A stretch of 64,000 nt of DNA from Marinobacter bryozoorum (GCF_023156245.1 NZ_JAKZAH010000002.1:172563-236562); one strand, 5' to 3'; positions 8,160-16,541 are shown, counted from the stretch's first letter. Numbers and translations: made by a program. Notes: a model not told the origin generated them from the letters alone.

Positions 8160-8521
8160 TGGCTACTTTTACTGAATCCCGGCATGCCGGCGAGTTCATC
8201 ATCTCCGAAGCGAACGGCCACCGCAGCCGCGATACCGTAACCGTGGCCGCTGGCAACAATCTGCAGGCAGGTCATGTGGTCGGTGCGCTGACTGCTGGCG
8301 GTTATGCCGAGTACAACCCGGGCAACGCCGACGGCTCTGAAACCCCGGCAGGCGTCCTGTTCGACGCGGTGGATGCGACCGACGCAGCCCAGACCGGCGT
8401 CATTCTGGCCCGAGACTGCGAGGTAACCGGTGCAGACCTGGCCTTCTTCGCTGGCGCGACCGAAGGCGAGATCGAGACCGCCGCCGCGGCCCTGGCCGAG
8501 CTTGGCATCATCGTCCGATAA
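8159..8521 (+). CDS. Head decoration protein (gpD-like)
   Basis: 120 residues matching lambda gpD in length and style (short beta-rich protein, FTESRHAGEFIISEANG at the N-terminus, VLFDAVDAT in the middle). It trimerises on the capsid surface to stabilise the expanded head. I prefer ATG 8159 because GAGAGG then lies about 10 bases upstream; an in-frame ATG at 8153 is possible. Confidence 0.85.
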   Translation: MATFTESRHAGEFIISEANGHRSRDTVTVAAGNNLQAGHVVGALTAGGYAEYNPGNADGSETPAGVLFDAVDATDAAQTGVILARDCEVTGADLAFFAGATEGEIETAAAALAELGIIVR

Positions 8522-8578
8522 ATCCGAAACCGGCTGGCACTGCTTGTTGGCCACAACGATCTGAACTGGAGATTACAA

Positions 8579-9619
8579 ATGGCTACTATGGACATCTTCA
8601 ACAGCGACGCCTTCAGCATGGTTTCGCTGACCGAAGCCCTGAACGAGCAGGAGTTCCAGCCGAGCTTCCTGCGAAACCGGGGCATCTTCACCCCAAAGCG
8701 GGTCCGCACTGAAACCGTGGCAATCGAGAGCAAGGCCGGCGTACTGAGCCTGATCCCGACCAGCCCCCGCGGCGCAGCCCCCGAGGCGAGCTCTGCCGGT
8801 AAGCGCACCCTGCGCGACTTCCGCACCGTGCGTATCGCCAAGAGCGACCGGATCACTGCCAGTGAGCTGGCCAACATCCGCGCCTTTGGCTCCGAGACCG
8901 AGCTGATGCAGGTTCAGTCTGAGGTGGCTGATCGCCTTAACGGCCCCGCCGGCCTGATGCGTGATATCGAGCTGACCTGGGAGAACATGATGCTTGGCGC
9001 CATTCAGGGCCAGGTAGTGGATGCGGACGGCTCTGTCATCGAGGACTACTTCGACGCCTTTGGCGTGAGCCAGGATGCAGAGATTGACTTTGACCTGGAC
9101 AACACCTCTCCGGCCTCTGGCGCGGTTCGCAAGAAGTGCAACCAGGTGGTGCGCCAGATGATGAAGGCCGCCGCGGGCGCATGGGTGCCCGGCCGGACCA
9201 TCGTCGAGGCTGTTGTGGGCGATGCGTTCTGGGATGACCTGGTAGCGCACCCGGAAGTTCGCGAGACCTATCTGGGCACTCAGCAGGCCGCCGATCTGCG
9301 CAACGACGTGGGCATGGCTTACGAGCAGTTTGTCTACGGCGGCATCCGCTGGATCAACTACCGGGGCACCGATGATGGATCCACCGTAGCCGTAGGCACA
9401 GACAAGGCGAAGTTCTACCCGGTGAACGCTCCGGGCGCCTTCCTGATGGCCTACAGCCCGGGTGAGTTCTTCGACACCATCAACCTGCCCGGCCAGGACG
9501 TGTACTCCCTGGTCATCCCGGACGAGCGCCGTAACGCCTTCGTTGACGTCGAGGTCTACAGCTACCCGCTGCCGATCGCCACCCGGCCCAAGATGCTCCA
9601 GCGCGCCAAGCGCACCTAA
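8579..9619 (+). CDS. Major capsid protein (lambda gpE family)
   Basis: 346 residues, near the 341 of lambda gpE. It starts M-A-T-M-D-I-F-N-S-D-A-F and contains the family segments FLRNRGIFTPKRV, ELANIRAFGSETE and GGIRWINYRG. It directly follows the decoration gene and ends at a strong hairpin, so it is likely the most abundant late product. Confidence 0.92.
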   Translation: MATMDIFNSDAFSMVSLTEALNEQEFQPSFLRNRGIFTPKRVRTETVAIESKAGVLSLIPTSPRGAAPEASSAGKRTLRDFRTVRIAKSDRITASELANIRAFGSETELMQVQSEVADRLNGPAGLMRDIELTWENMMLGAIQGQVVDADGSVIEDYFDAFGVSQDAEIDFDLDNTSPASGAVRKKCNQVVRQMMKAAAGAWVPGRTIVEAVVGDAFWDDLVAHPEVRETYLGTQQAADLRNDVGMAYEQFVYGGIRWINYRGTDDGSTVAVGTDKAKFYPVNAPGAFLMAYSPGEFFDTINLPGQDVYSLVIPDERRNAFVDVEVYSYPLPIATRPKMLQRAKRT

Positions 9620-9628
9620 GCCCTGACC

Positions 9629-9651
9629 GGGGCTCTTCGGAGCCCCTTATT
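9629..9651 (+). terminator. Terminator after capsid gene
   Basis: A perfect 7-bp GC-rich stem (GGGGCTC/GAGCCCC) with a TTCG tetraloop, followed by TTATTCT. It probably limits read-through from the capsid gene into gpW and portal. Confidence 0.75.
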
Positions 9652-9667
9652 CTCATGGGGGTAAGGC

Positions 9668-9871
9668 ATGAGCTTCACGGCATCGGATCTGGATGCAATC
9701 AATCGCGCCATCGCCCTGGGTGAGCGGCGCGTTACGTTTAATGACCGCACGGTTGAGTATCGGGACATTGACGAACTGCTGAGGGCTCGTGACGCCATCC
9801 GTACCGAGCTGGCCCGCAGTGAGTCCGGTAGCCGCCGGCGGATCTGGCCAATGCGAGGAACCGGATTTTGA
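9668..9871 (+). CDS. Head-tail joining protein gpW
   Basis: 67 residues, the size of lambda gpW (68). It contains the family pattern L-D-A-I-N-R-A-I-A-L-G-E-R-R-V-T and V-E-Y-R-D-I-D-E-L-L. It binds the portal vertex after packaging. The stop overlaps the portal start. Confidence 0.88.
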   Translation: MSFTASDLDAINRAIALGERRVTFNDRTVEYRDIDELLRARDAIRTELARSESGSRRRIWPMRGTGF

Positions 9872-11721
9872 CCAATAAACATCCTCCCGTAATGGCCTTC
9901 TGGCAGGCGGGGAAGCCCGGGAACAAGGCGTTCCGTGATAAGGGCGACCCCGGCCCCAACATCGCCAACCTGGCAAACCTGCGCACGGCTCGCATGCGGG
10001 CGCGTGACGCTGTCCGAAACATCCCCCTGGCCAGTCGCGCCATAGACCTGGACGTCACCAACATCGTGGGCACGGGCATCGTGCCTCGCTTTGAAGAGCG
10101 GCCCCTGTCCGCCCTGTGGCGAGAGTTCGAGGACGAGTGCGACGCCTCCGGCATCTACGATATCTATGGCCTGCAGGAAGCCGCCGTCCGCGCATGGCGG
10201 GAGACGGGCGAGTGTTTTATCAGGCTGCGGCCACGCAGGGCCTCCGACGGACTGGCGGTTCCCATGCAGGTGGAGTTGCTGGAGGCCGATATGGTGCCCC
10301 TGCAGAACTTCCCGATCCTGAGCAACGGCAATCGCATTGTTCAGGGCGTGGAGTTCAACGGCATCGGCCAGCGCGTGGCCTATTGGGTCCACAAACAGCA
10401 CCCCGGTGATAACTACGGCCTGCAGGTCTCACAGGGTGAGCTGACCCGGGTTCCGGCAGATCGCATCATTCACATTTACGAGCCGCTGCGCCCAGGACAG
10501 GTTCGGGGCTTCCCGCCTCTGGCCACCGTGCTACAGCGGATGCAGCAGAAAAACGACTTTGACGAGGCAACGCTGGAGCGTCAGAAGCTTGCCAGCAGCC
10601 TGACCGCCGTGTTCACCCGCCCGGTGCCGGAGACTGAGGGCGTGGATCCGATCACCGGCGAATCCATCGATGGCCGGGAAATGGCGGAGATTGAACCAGG
10701 CAGCGCTTACACCCTGTACCCGGGTGAGGACGTCAAGTTCCCCAGTCTGCCTTCCTTGGGCGGTGAGTATGAGGCGTTCGCCCGGGTCAACGGCCGGGAC
10801 ATTGCCGCCGGTTTCGGGCTGCCCTACGAGTTGCTGACCGGCGACTTCCAGGGCATGTCAGACCGCACGGTCCGCGTCCTGATCAACGAATATCGACGCC
10901 GGGTAGAGCAGCACCAGTGGCACCGGGTTATCCGGCAGATGATGCGCCCTATCAAGGCGGCCTGGCTGACTGCGGCCAAGCTTTCTGGTGTGGCGCGAGA
11001 TTCGATTGATGACACCGTTCGTTGGGTTCCGCCGGCATGGCCCTACTTCCACCCGGTGCAGGACGTGCAAGCCCTCACCATGGAGGTCAAGGCCGGTCTG
11101 CGCTCGCAGTCTGACGTCATACACAGCCGGGGCAACGACCCCGACCAGGTGCGCCGTGAGCGTGCCGCTGAACAGGCAGATGACCAACGGGCTGGGGTTT
11201 ACTCCACCACCACGGTCTACGATCCGGAGATCGAGCGCAGCAGCGCCCGGGCCCGGTCTGACATGGTGGCCCAGGCTGAGGCGCAAAAGGCTCGCGGTGC
11301 AGCCATGGAGTCGGTGGCAGCCAGCACGGCCAACCAGGCCATCGCCGAGGCCAACAAAGCCAAGGCGAAGGCGCTGGAGGCAGAGGCTCGTGCCCACGAT
11401 GCCGAGGAGGCCATGAACCGGTCTGCGGACGAGCTCAACCGGCTGCAAGGCGAGATTGCCAAGGCCCGGGCAGAGTCTGAGGCGCTGGCGGCGGATGACG
11501 AGCGAAAAACCCGCATGGAGGCCCTGGTGCGTGAGATTGAGGCCCGGGAGCAGTCAACTCAGCGCGAAGCTGAACACCGACTGGAGCTGGCCCTGCATGC
11601 AGCCGAGGAAGCCCGGGAGGCCCGAGAGCACGCCCGCAAGCTGCAGAAAGAGGACTACCGCATCAAGCAACTGGAGCGCCAGGGTGCCGAGCAGGTCCTG
11701 GCCGACCTGAGCGATGAGTGA
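9868..11721 (+). CDS. Portal protein (lambda gpB family) with long C-terminal coiled coil
   Basis: 617 residues; lambda gpB has 533. The portal core covers about residues 20-430 (NIPLASRAIDLDVTNIVGTG, EAAVRAWRETGECFIRLR, YELLTGDFQGMSDRTVRVL). Residues about 455-605 are almost entirely Ala/Glu/Arg heptads, an extended coiled coil not seen in lambda. The start is TTG 9868, overlapping the gpW stop; ATG 9892 is a possible shorter start. The extension adjoins, by 8-bp overlap, a gene whose product also begins with a coiled coil, hinting that the two interact. Confidence 0.88.
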   Translation: MTNKHPPVMAFWQAGKPGNKAFRDKGDPGPNIANLANLRTARMRARDAVRNIPLASRAIDLDVTNIVGTGIVPRFEERPLSALWREFEDECDASGIYDIYGLQEAAVRAWRETGECFIRLRPRRASDGLAVPMQVELLEADMVPLQNFPILSNGNRIVQGVEFNGIGQRVAYWVHKQHPGDNYGLQVSQGELTRVPADRIIHIYEPLRPGQVRGFPPLATVLQRMQQKNDFDEATLERQKLASSLTAVFTRPVPETEGVDPITGESIDGREMAEIEPGSAYTLYPGEDVKFPSLPSLGGEYEAFARVNGRDIAAGFGLPYELLTGDFQGMSDRTVRVLINEYRRRVEQHQWHRVIRQMMRPIKAAWLTAAKLSGVARDSIDDTVRWVPPAWPYFHPVQDVQALTMEVKAGLRSQSDVIHSRGNDPDQVRRERAAEQADDQRAGVYSTTTVYDPEIERSSARARSDMVAQAEAQKARGAAMESVAASTANQAIAEANKAKAKALEAEARAHDAEEAMNRSADELNRLQGEIAKARAESEALAADDERKTRMEALVREIEAREQSTQREAEHRLELALHAAEEAREAREHARKLQKEDYRIKQLERQGAEQVLADLSDE

Positions 11722-12244
11722 TTACCTCAAGGCACTGAGGGAGCGCAAGCGCACCCTGAAAATTCAGCAGGAGCGGCACGACGCGCAGCTTGAAGCCCTG
11801 GAAGAGCGCGCCCGACAGATTGTCGAAGATGCCAAGGCGCAGGCGCAGGCGGAGCGTGACCAGATACTGGCCGATGCCAAGGGCGATCCCGGTGAGGATG
11901 GCGACGTCGGGCCCATGCCGAAACACCAGTGGAAAGGGACGCGCCTGCGCTTTGAGGATGGCGAGCGGGACCACTGGGGCAAGTGGGTAGACCTGAAAGG
12001 CCAGCCCGGGCCTCCGGGGCCACCGGGCCGCCCTGGTAGCGGAGCCAATCTTGCCTCCCTGCCCCTGCTGAACGCCCCACCGGAAGATGGCGACACGATG
12101 ATCGTGGAGCGCGAAGGCAAGCTTTACCGGGTAACGATCCAGAATCTGAAAGACACCTTCGGCGAGGCGATCCCCATCGATGCGATTTACGCCGGTGGCG
12201 ATCCGGTCATGGCCGATGATGAATACGTGAGGGCAACAGACTGA
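11714..12244 (+). CDS. Collagen-like phage structural protein
   Basis: 176 residues. An N-terminal coiled coil (1-55) is followed by a short Gly-X-Y run, a globular segment (KHQWKGTRLRFEDG...WGKWVDL) and a second Gly-X-Y run (GQPGPPGPPGRPGSG, about 96-110). The C-terminal domain ends at the start of the DGR target gene (ATG overlap at 12244). It is likely a trimeric fibre or connector between the portal/neck and the variable protein. Family membership is by composition; no enzymatic motif is seen. Confidence 0.7.
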   Translation: MSDYLKALRERKRTLKIQQERHDAQLEALEERARQIVEDAKAQAQAERDQILADAKGDPGEDGDVGPMPKHQWKGTRLRFEDGERDHWGKWVDLKGQPGPPGPPGRPGSGANLASLPLLNAPPEDGDTMIVEREGKLYRVTIQNLKDTFGEAIPIDAIYAGGDPVMADDEYVRATD

Positions 12245-14436
12245 TGGCCGTACAACATAAAGACATCCCCAGAGAACACATGCACGACCCTTATCGGTGG
12301 GTGGTGGCTGACGAGGCAGAGCGCCTTGCCATAGCCCCGCTGATCTCGGACGTCCTGAAATGGGCGCACCAGCTCAGCGATGACACGATCTGGGAGCTGA
12401 AAAACTTCGCCCCGATCACCTGGCGGCAGGTAAGCGCTGTCAGTTCCGTCCACGGCCGGACCGGCGCGGTAACGGCGCAGGCTGGCGACTATACGCCCGC
12501 TCAGGTGGGAGCAGACCCGGCAGGCGCAGCATCCAATGCCGTGACAAGTCACGAACAGGCAGCGGATCCGCACTCGCAGTATGCGCAGAAAGCCGACCTT
12601 GCCGCTGTTGCCAATTCTGGCGACTACAATGACCTGACCAACAAACCCGACCTGAGCGTTCTGGAAGAGGTCACTGTATACGCCGATCTGGCCTCGTTCC
12701 CGGCGTCCGGCGAAACCGACAAGGTCTACATCGCCCAGGATACCGGCTATATGTACCGCTGGAGTGGGTCAGGCTATGTGCAGCTCACGGACCAGACCGC
12801 CATCTGGGGGCAGATCAGCGGCAACCTGGCCAACCAGGCTGATCTGAGCAATGCGCTGGCGGCCAAGGTGGATAAGGTGGCCGGCAAGGGCCTGTCCACC
12901 AACGACTACACTGACGCAGAACAGTCCAAGCTCTCAGGTATTGAGCCCGGTGCCACGAAGAACGCGACCGATGCACAACTGCGCGACCGCTCAACGCACA
13001 CCGGGACTCAACCGGCCAGCACGATCAGCGATTTTAACTCGCAGGCCTCAGCGGCGGCACCAGTCCAGAGTGTTGACGGCCGGGCCGGCGCTGTGGACCT
13101 GTCCGGAAGCTACGAGGCCAAGCGCCAGAACAACTTGTCAGCCGCCACCGACCCCACGGCAGCCGACGACGCCAGCGCCGGGTACGAACCGATGTCCCGG
13201 TGGATCAACACCAGTACCGGTGAAATCTGGCTCTGCGTCGATGCGACCAACGGTGCGGCGAACTGGCAGAAAGCCTCTTTGACCCTGGATGAGCTTGGCA
13301 GTGCTGCTGTTGTCGACGTGGGCACCGGTCAGGCTCAAATACCATTGAATAGCGATCTGGGCTCTGCAGCCTACTCCGACGCAAGCGAGTTTGACGAGGC
13401 CGGCGCAGCCTCCTCCGCTGTTTCAAGCCACCAAAGCGCCAGCAACCCGCACCCTCAATACACAACCGATGCAGAGGTCAATGACCTGGCCCCCAAAGCC
13501 CCCGGCGTGCTCGACGGCCTGCGCCGCTCTGTAGAGTCTGCATCTGGTGGGCGCATGACCGTGTTTTATACGGCGCTTGGTCAGCCCTCGTATTTCGTTC
13601 GGCAACCCCAGTTTCTCTGCGAGGATATCGCGCCGGGTGGCGAGCTAGGGTCTGGCGTTCATGAGGCGTTCAGGTTCGGGGCCGAGACCGACGCCGAAAT
13701 ATGGGTCGGGGCGTATCCAGGCTCAGTGGTCAACGGAGAGGGCGTCAGTCAGCCCGGCGTGGAAACCGGTCGGTCTATCGATTTCGATCAAGCCCGCGCA
13801 GCCTGCCAGGCCTGCGGTTCGGGCTTTGACCTGATGACCACCTGGGACTGGTCAGCGGTTGCTCTATGGTGCATGGCGAACGGATTTGAGCCCCGAGGCA
13901 ACACCAACCATGGTCGACACCACGATAATCGCTGGGAGACAGGCACCCGGCAGGATGGCGATACCTACATCCCCGGCGACAACTCCGGCATCGGCAACAT
14001 ACTAACCGGATCAGGCCCGGTTCAGTGGCGTCACGACGGCACCATGAGCGGCATATCTGACCTGGTGGGCAACGTCTGGGAATGGTCTCTGGGATTCAAG
14101 ATGATCGATGGCCGCATCTTTTTGAGTCCAGATAATGATATCCCTGCCGAGTCCAGCTATACCGACACCGGCTGGGATATGCCCGGCAATCAGACATGGG
14201 CATCGATGACCGCAACTGGCGCCAGTGATGCGCTGAAGCGTGCGCTCATTGTGCCCAAAGGCGTGGACGACCCCACAGGCAACCTTTACACGAATCTGTC
14301 CGGGGAACGGCTCCCGCTCCGTGGCGGCCCGCGCAGCAATGGCGGCGCTGCCGGCCTTGGTGCGCTGTACCTCAGCAGCGTTCGCACGCATTCGTACACG
14401 AGCATCGGGTTTCGCCCCCGCTTTCGCAATCCGTAA
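12244..14436 (+). CDS. DGR target: fibre protein with variable C-type-lectin/FGE-like domain
   Basis: 730 residues. The N-terminal 60 residues probably attach it. Residues about 70-440 contain fibre-like modules with repeated D-P-H-S-Q-Y / N-P-H-P-Q-Y and D-Y-T motifs found in phage tail and head fibres. Residues about 440-730 form a formylglycine-enzyme-like C-type-lectin fold (DFDQARAACQACG, TTWDWSAVALWCMANG, DLVGNVWEW, GFRPRFR), the usual DGR display fold. The last codons, residues 689-726, are encoded by the variable repeat, where Asn codons of the template became Pro, Ser, Ala, Tyr or His. It likely binds host receptors. Its gene is in the head/neck module. Confidence 0.9.
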   Translation: MAVQHKDIPREHMHDPYRWVVADEAERLAIAPLISDVLKWAHQLSDDTIWELKNFAPITWRQVSAVSSVHGRTGAVTAQAGDYTPAQVGADPAGAASNAVTSHEQAADPHSQYAQKADLAAVANSGDYNDLTNKPDLSVLEEVTVYADLASFPASGETDKVYIAQDTGYMYRWSGSGYVQLTDQTAIWGQISGNLANQADLSNALAAKVDKVAGKGLSTNDYTDAEQSKLSGIEPGATKNATDAQLRDRSTHTGTQPASTISDFNSQASAAAPVQSVDGRAGAVDLSGSYEAKRQNNLSAATDPTAADDASAGYEPMSRWINTSTGEIWLCVDATNGAANWQKASLTLDELGSAAVVDVGTGQAQIPLNSDLGSAAYSDASEFDEAGAASSAVSSHQSASNPHPQYTTDAEVNDLAPKAPGVLDGLRRSVESASGGRMTVFYTALGQPSYFVRQPQFLCEDIAPGGELGSGVHEAFRFGAETDAEIWVGAYPGSVVNGEGVSQPGVETGRSIDFDQARAACQACGSGFDLMTTWDWSAVALWCMANGFEPRGNTNHGRHHDNRWETGTRQDGDTYIPGDNSGIGNILTGSGPVQWRHDGTMSGISDLVGNVWEWSLGFKMIDGRIFLSPDNDIPAESSYTDTGWDMPGNQTWASMTATGASDALKRALIVPKGVDDPTGNLYTNLSGERLPLRGGPRSNGGAAGLGALYLSSVRTHSYTSIGFRPRFRNP
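14309..14422 (+). repeat. DGR variable repeat (VR)
   Basis: 114 bp, aligned without gaps to the template at 14895-15008 (offset 586). Thirteen positions differ. Twelve correspond to template adenines (to C five times, G five times, T twice); the other is T to G at 14331. The last 20 bp (14403-14422) are identical in both copies and G+C rich near the end, as expected for the initiation-of-mutagenic-homology segment. Upstream of 14309 only a degenerate, codon-shifted resemblance remains. Confidence 0.95.
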
Positions 14437-14458
14437 TCTGTAACCCTGCAATCTGCTT

Positions 14459-14476
14459 GCCCTGCGGTAGCAGGGC
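14459..14476 (+). other. DGR target-recognition hairpin after VR
   Basis: A perfect 7-bp GC-rich stem (GCCCTGC/GCAGGGC) with a GGTA loop, 36 bp after the end of VR and 12 bp before the avd start. Bordetella-phage-type DGRs need a hairpin or cruciform with a GRNA tetraloop here for retrohoming; GGTA fits that pattern. It lacks a T tract, so a terminator is less likely. Confidence 0.8.
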
Positions 14477-14488
14477 GTAAGGAAATAA

Positions 14489-14872
14489 ATGAATCAGGAA
14501 GACTTGCAAATCAGGCTAAAGGTGGAGGAGATGATCTATTACGGATATGCCGCTTTGCGGCAGTTTCCAAAGTCGGAAAAGCATGTGCTGTCTGCAGAAA
14601 TCCGGCAGTGCATGTACCGCATTCTGCGCCTGGTCATTGTTTGCAACCGTCGCTACTTCAAAAAGACCACTATGCAGGACCTGGATAGTGAGCTGGATTT
14701 GCTGCGCTCACTCGTTCGGCTCGGCAAAGAGCTGGGCTTTCTGCCATTCAAGCAATATGAGGTCTGGTCCAGGCACAACGACGAGATTGGCAGATACCTC
14801 GGCAAATGGATGCAATGGATGAAGCAGGAAGCCTCCAGGAGGCAGTCTGCCTCAAAAGGGCAAGGACGATAA
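14489..14872 (+). CDS. avd: DGR accessory variability protein (Avd)
   Basis: A 127-residue helical protein with the features of Avd: a four-helix-bundle pattern and many basic residues (EIRQCMYRILRLVIVCNRRYFKKT, ELDLLRSLVRLGKELGFL). Avd pentamers bind the reverse transcriptase and the template RNA and are required for mutagenic cDNA synthesis. It lies between VR and TR, the classical order. Its stop is directly followed by an ATG (TAAATG) that opens into the template region. Confidence 0.88.
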   Translation: MNQEDLQIRLKVEEMIYYGYAALRQFPKSEKHVLSAEIRQCMYRILRLVIVCNRRYFKKTTMQDLDSELDLLRSLVRLGKELGFLPFKQYEVWSRHNDEIGRYLGKWMQWMKQEASRRQSASKGQGR

Positions 14873-14894
14873 ATGGAAGGCTCTGGCGTTAAGT

Positions 14895-15008
14895 GGCTCC
14901 CGATCCGTGGCGGCAATCGCAACAATGGCGGCAATGCCGGCCTTGGTGCGCTGAACCTCAACAACGTTCGCACGAATTCGAACACGAACATCGGGTTTCG
15001 CCCCCGCT
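14895..15008 (+). repeat. DGR template repeat (TR)
   Basis: 114 bp between avd and the reverse transcriptase. It holds 24 adenines; 20 belong to ten AAC/AAT codons when read in the VR frame, nine of which are altered in VR. AAY codons in the template are typical, since adenine mutagenesis then samples many residues but never stop codons. A 161-nt spacer separates TR from the reverse transcriptase start, long enough to form the structured RNA that primes and binds Avd-RT. The transcribed RNA boundaries cannot be set from sequence alone. Confidence 0.95.
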
Positions 15009-15169
15009 CTCAGATCTCGGACGGCCAGAAGTTGCCGGGCTACGGCCCGGCTCCCAGTGCCGATCTGAAAGGACGCCAGATCCACGGCAGGAGCCGAAAA
15101 ATACTCAGAGAGTTGCGCGTAGTATCCGGCAAGGAGAGGCCTGCAACTCTTGCCTTAACAGGAAATGTA

Positions 15170-16300
15170 ATGGCAAAAACCTACAACGGACTCTTCGAAG
15201 AAATTATCACCTTCGAATCTCTTTATGGAGCGTACCTCCGCGCCAGGAAGGGGAAGCGGAAAAGCTGGCCTTGCCGGCACTTTGAGCAGGATCTGGAGGG
15301 TAATCTGATCCAGCTCCAGAACGAGCTGATCTGGGGGAAGTATCAGACAGGGCCTTACCGTAGCTTCTATGTCACCGAGCCCAAGCGCCGAAAGATAACT
15401 GCCCTGAAGCTCTTTCGAGACCGGGTGGTCCAGCACGCCATCGTCGGCGCTATCGAGCCGATCTGGGAGCGCCGGTTTATTGGGCACAGCTATGCCTGCC
15501 GACCAGGGAAAGGCACGCACTGCGGCGCAGCGACAGCCCAAAGAATGCTGCAGCAGTGCCTTCGCAAGCATGGCAAGGTTTATGTTCTGAAAGCGGATAT
15601 CAGCAAGTATTTCGCCAGCATCGACCACGACATACTGCTAAGCCTGCTGCGAAAGCGCATTGCAGACGCTCGGCTAATGTCGGTCATTGAGGACATCATC
15701 CGCAGCTACAGCGAGCCGGAGAGCCCGGGCAAAGGCCTGCCGATTGGCAATCTGACCAGTCAGCTTTTCGCCAATCTTTATCTCGACGCCTTCGATGACT
15801 GGATTAAGTGCCGCCGACGCGAACGGTGGTACGTTCGCTACATGGATGACTGCATCGTTGTTCACCATGATAAGCGCCACCTGCAGGCGCTCAGGATAGA
15901 TTGCCAGAGATGGCTTTCCGATAACCTTGACCTGGCAACCAATCGCAAAACAGACGTATTCCCGGTCGCTCACCATGGAGGGCGCGGCCTGGACTTTCTC
16001 GGCTTCCACTTGTGGCCTGACGGCCGCCGCCTGAGAAAGGCCAGTCTGCGTCGATTCCGTCGACAAGTAAGGCAATGGCAATCGCTTTATGAGTCCGGGG
16101 ATATAGATCTTTCAGATATCCGCCTGGAGCTGCATAGCTGGGCGAATCATGCCAAACACGGTGACGCGCTGCCTGCGGTCGCCGCTATTCTCAACCAGTC
16201 GCCATTCAGGAGGCATCCGGATGACAGCCGAAGACCCAATGTACGAAGACGAAACAGTAGTCGAAACCCACGAAGAGTGGGCGCTGCGAAAGCAGCGTGA
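15170..16300 (+). CDS. DGR reverse transcriptase
   Basis: 376 residues. The catalytic motif YMDD is at 224-227, with the first catalytic Asp in KADISKYF (D143). Motif 4 reads IGNLTSQ (192-198), the [ILV]GxxxSQ form that separates DGR enzymes from QGxxxSP group II and retron enzymes. It copies the template RNA with adenine errors into cDNA that replaces VR. I start it at ATG 15170, preceded by AGGAA. The frame is open upstream through TR to ATG 14873, but that would translate the template. Its 3' end overlaps the next gene by 80 bp. Confidence 0.93.
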   Translation: MAKTYNGLFEEIITFESLYGAYLRARKGKRKSWPCRHFEQDLEGNLIQLQNELIWGKYQTGPYRSFYVTEPKRRKITALKLFRDRVVQHAIVGAIEPIWERRFIGHSYACRPGKGTHCGAATAQRMLQQCLRKHGKVYVLKADISKYFASIDHDILLSLLRKRIADARLMSVIEDIIRSYSEPESPGKGLPIGNLTSQLFANLYLDAFDDWIKCRRRERWYVRYMDDCIVVHHDKRHLQALRIDCQRWLSDNLDLATNRKTDVFPVAHHGGRGLDFLGFHLWPDGRRLRKASLRRFRRQVRQWQSLYESGDIDLSDIRLELHSWANHAKHGDALPAVAAILNQSPFRRHPDDSRRPNVRRRNSSRNPRRVGAAKAA

Positions 16301-16541
16301 GCGAATGGTGGTATCAATGCGACAGGCGCACGAAGCCTTGATCCGTAGTGGCCTGCATCAGACGGCGCTGGATACGATTGCCGCGATACAAGACCCGGTT
16401 GAACAACTACTGGCGGAAAACTACTTCCACAAAGCCAACGAGTTTGAGCGAGGTAACGCTTTGCTCGTCACTATGGCCGTTAACATGGGAATGACAGATG
16501 AAGATCTTGATGACCTGTTTCGTCTGGCAGCGACGCTATGA
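16221..16541 (+). CDS. Phage hypothetical protein after the DGR
   Basis: 106 residues, acidic N-terminus then helical. The ATG at 16221 follows AGGAGG, and the start lies inside the reverse transcriptase gene. I do not recognise the family. Its place between the DGR and a cell-wall hydrolase, and its size, would suit a small assembly chaperone, but nothing in the sequence proves this. Confidence 0.6.
   Translation: MTAEDPMYEDETVVETHEEWALRKQRERMVVSMRQAHEALIRSGLHQTALDTIAAIQDPVEQLLAENYFHKANEFERGNALLVTMAVNMGMTDEDLDDLFRLAATL

Noticed and set aside
14459..14476. Rho-independent terminator after the DGR target gene
   Set aside because: Stem and loop are good but the following bases are GTAAGG, with no T tract; the DGR hairpin explanation fits better.
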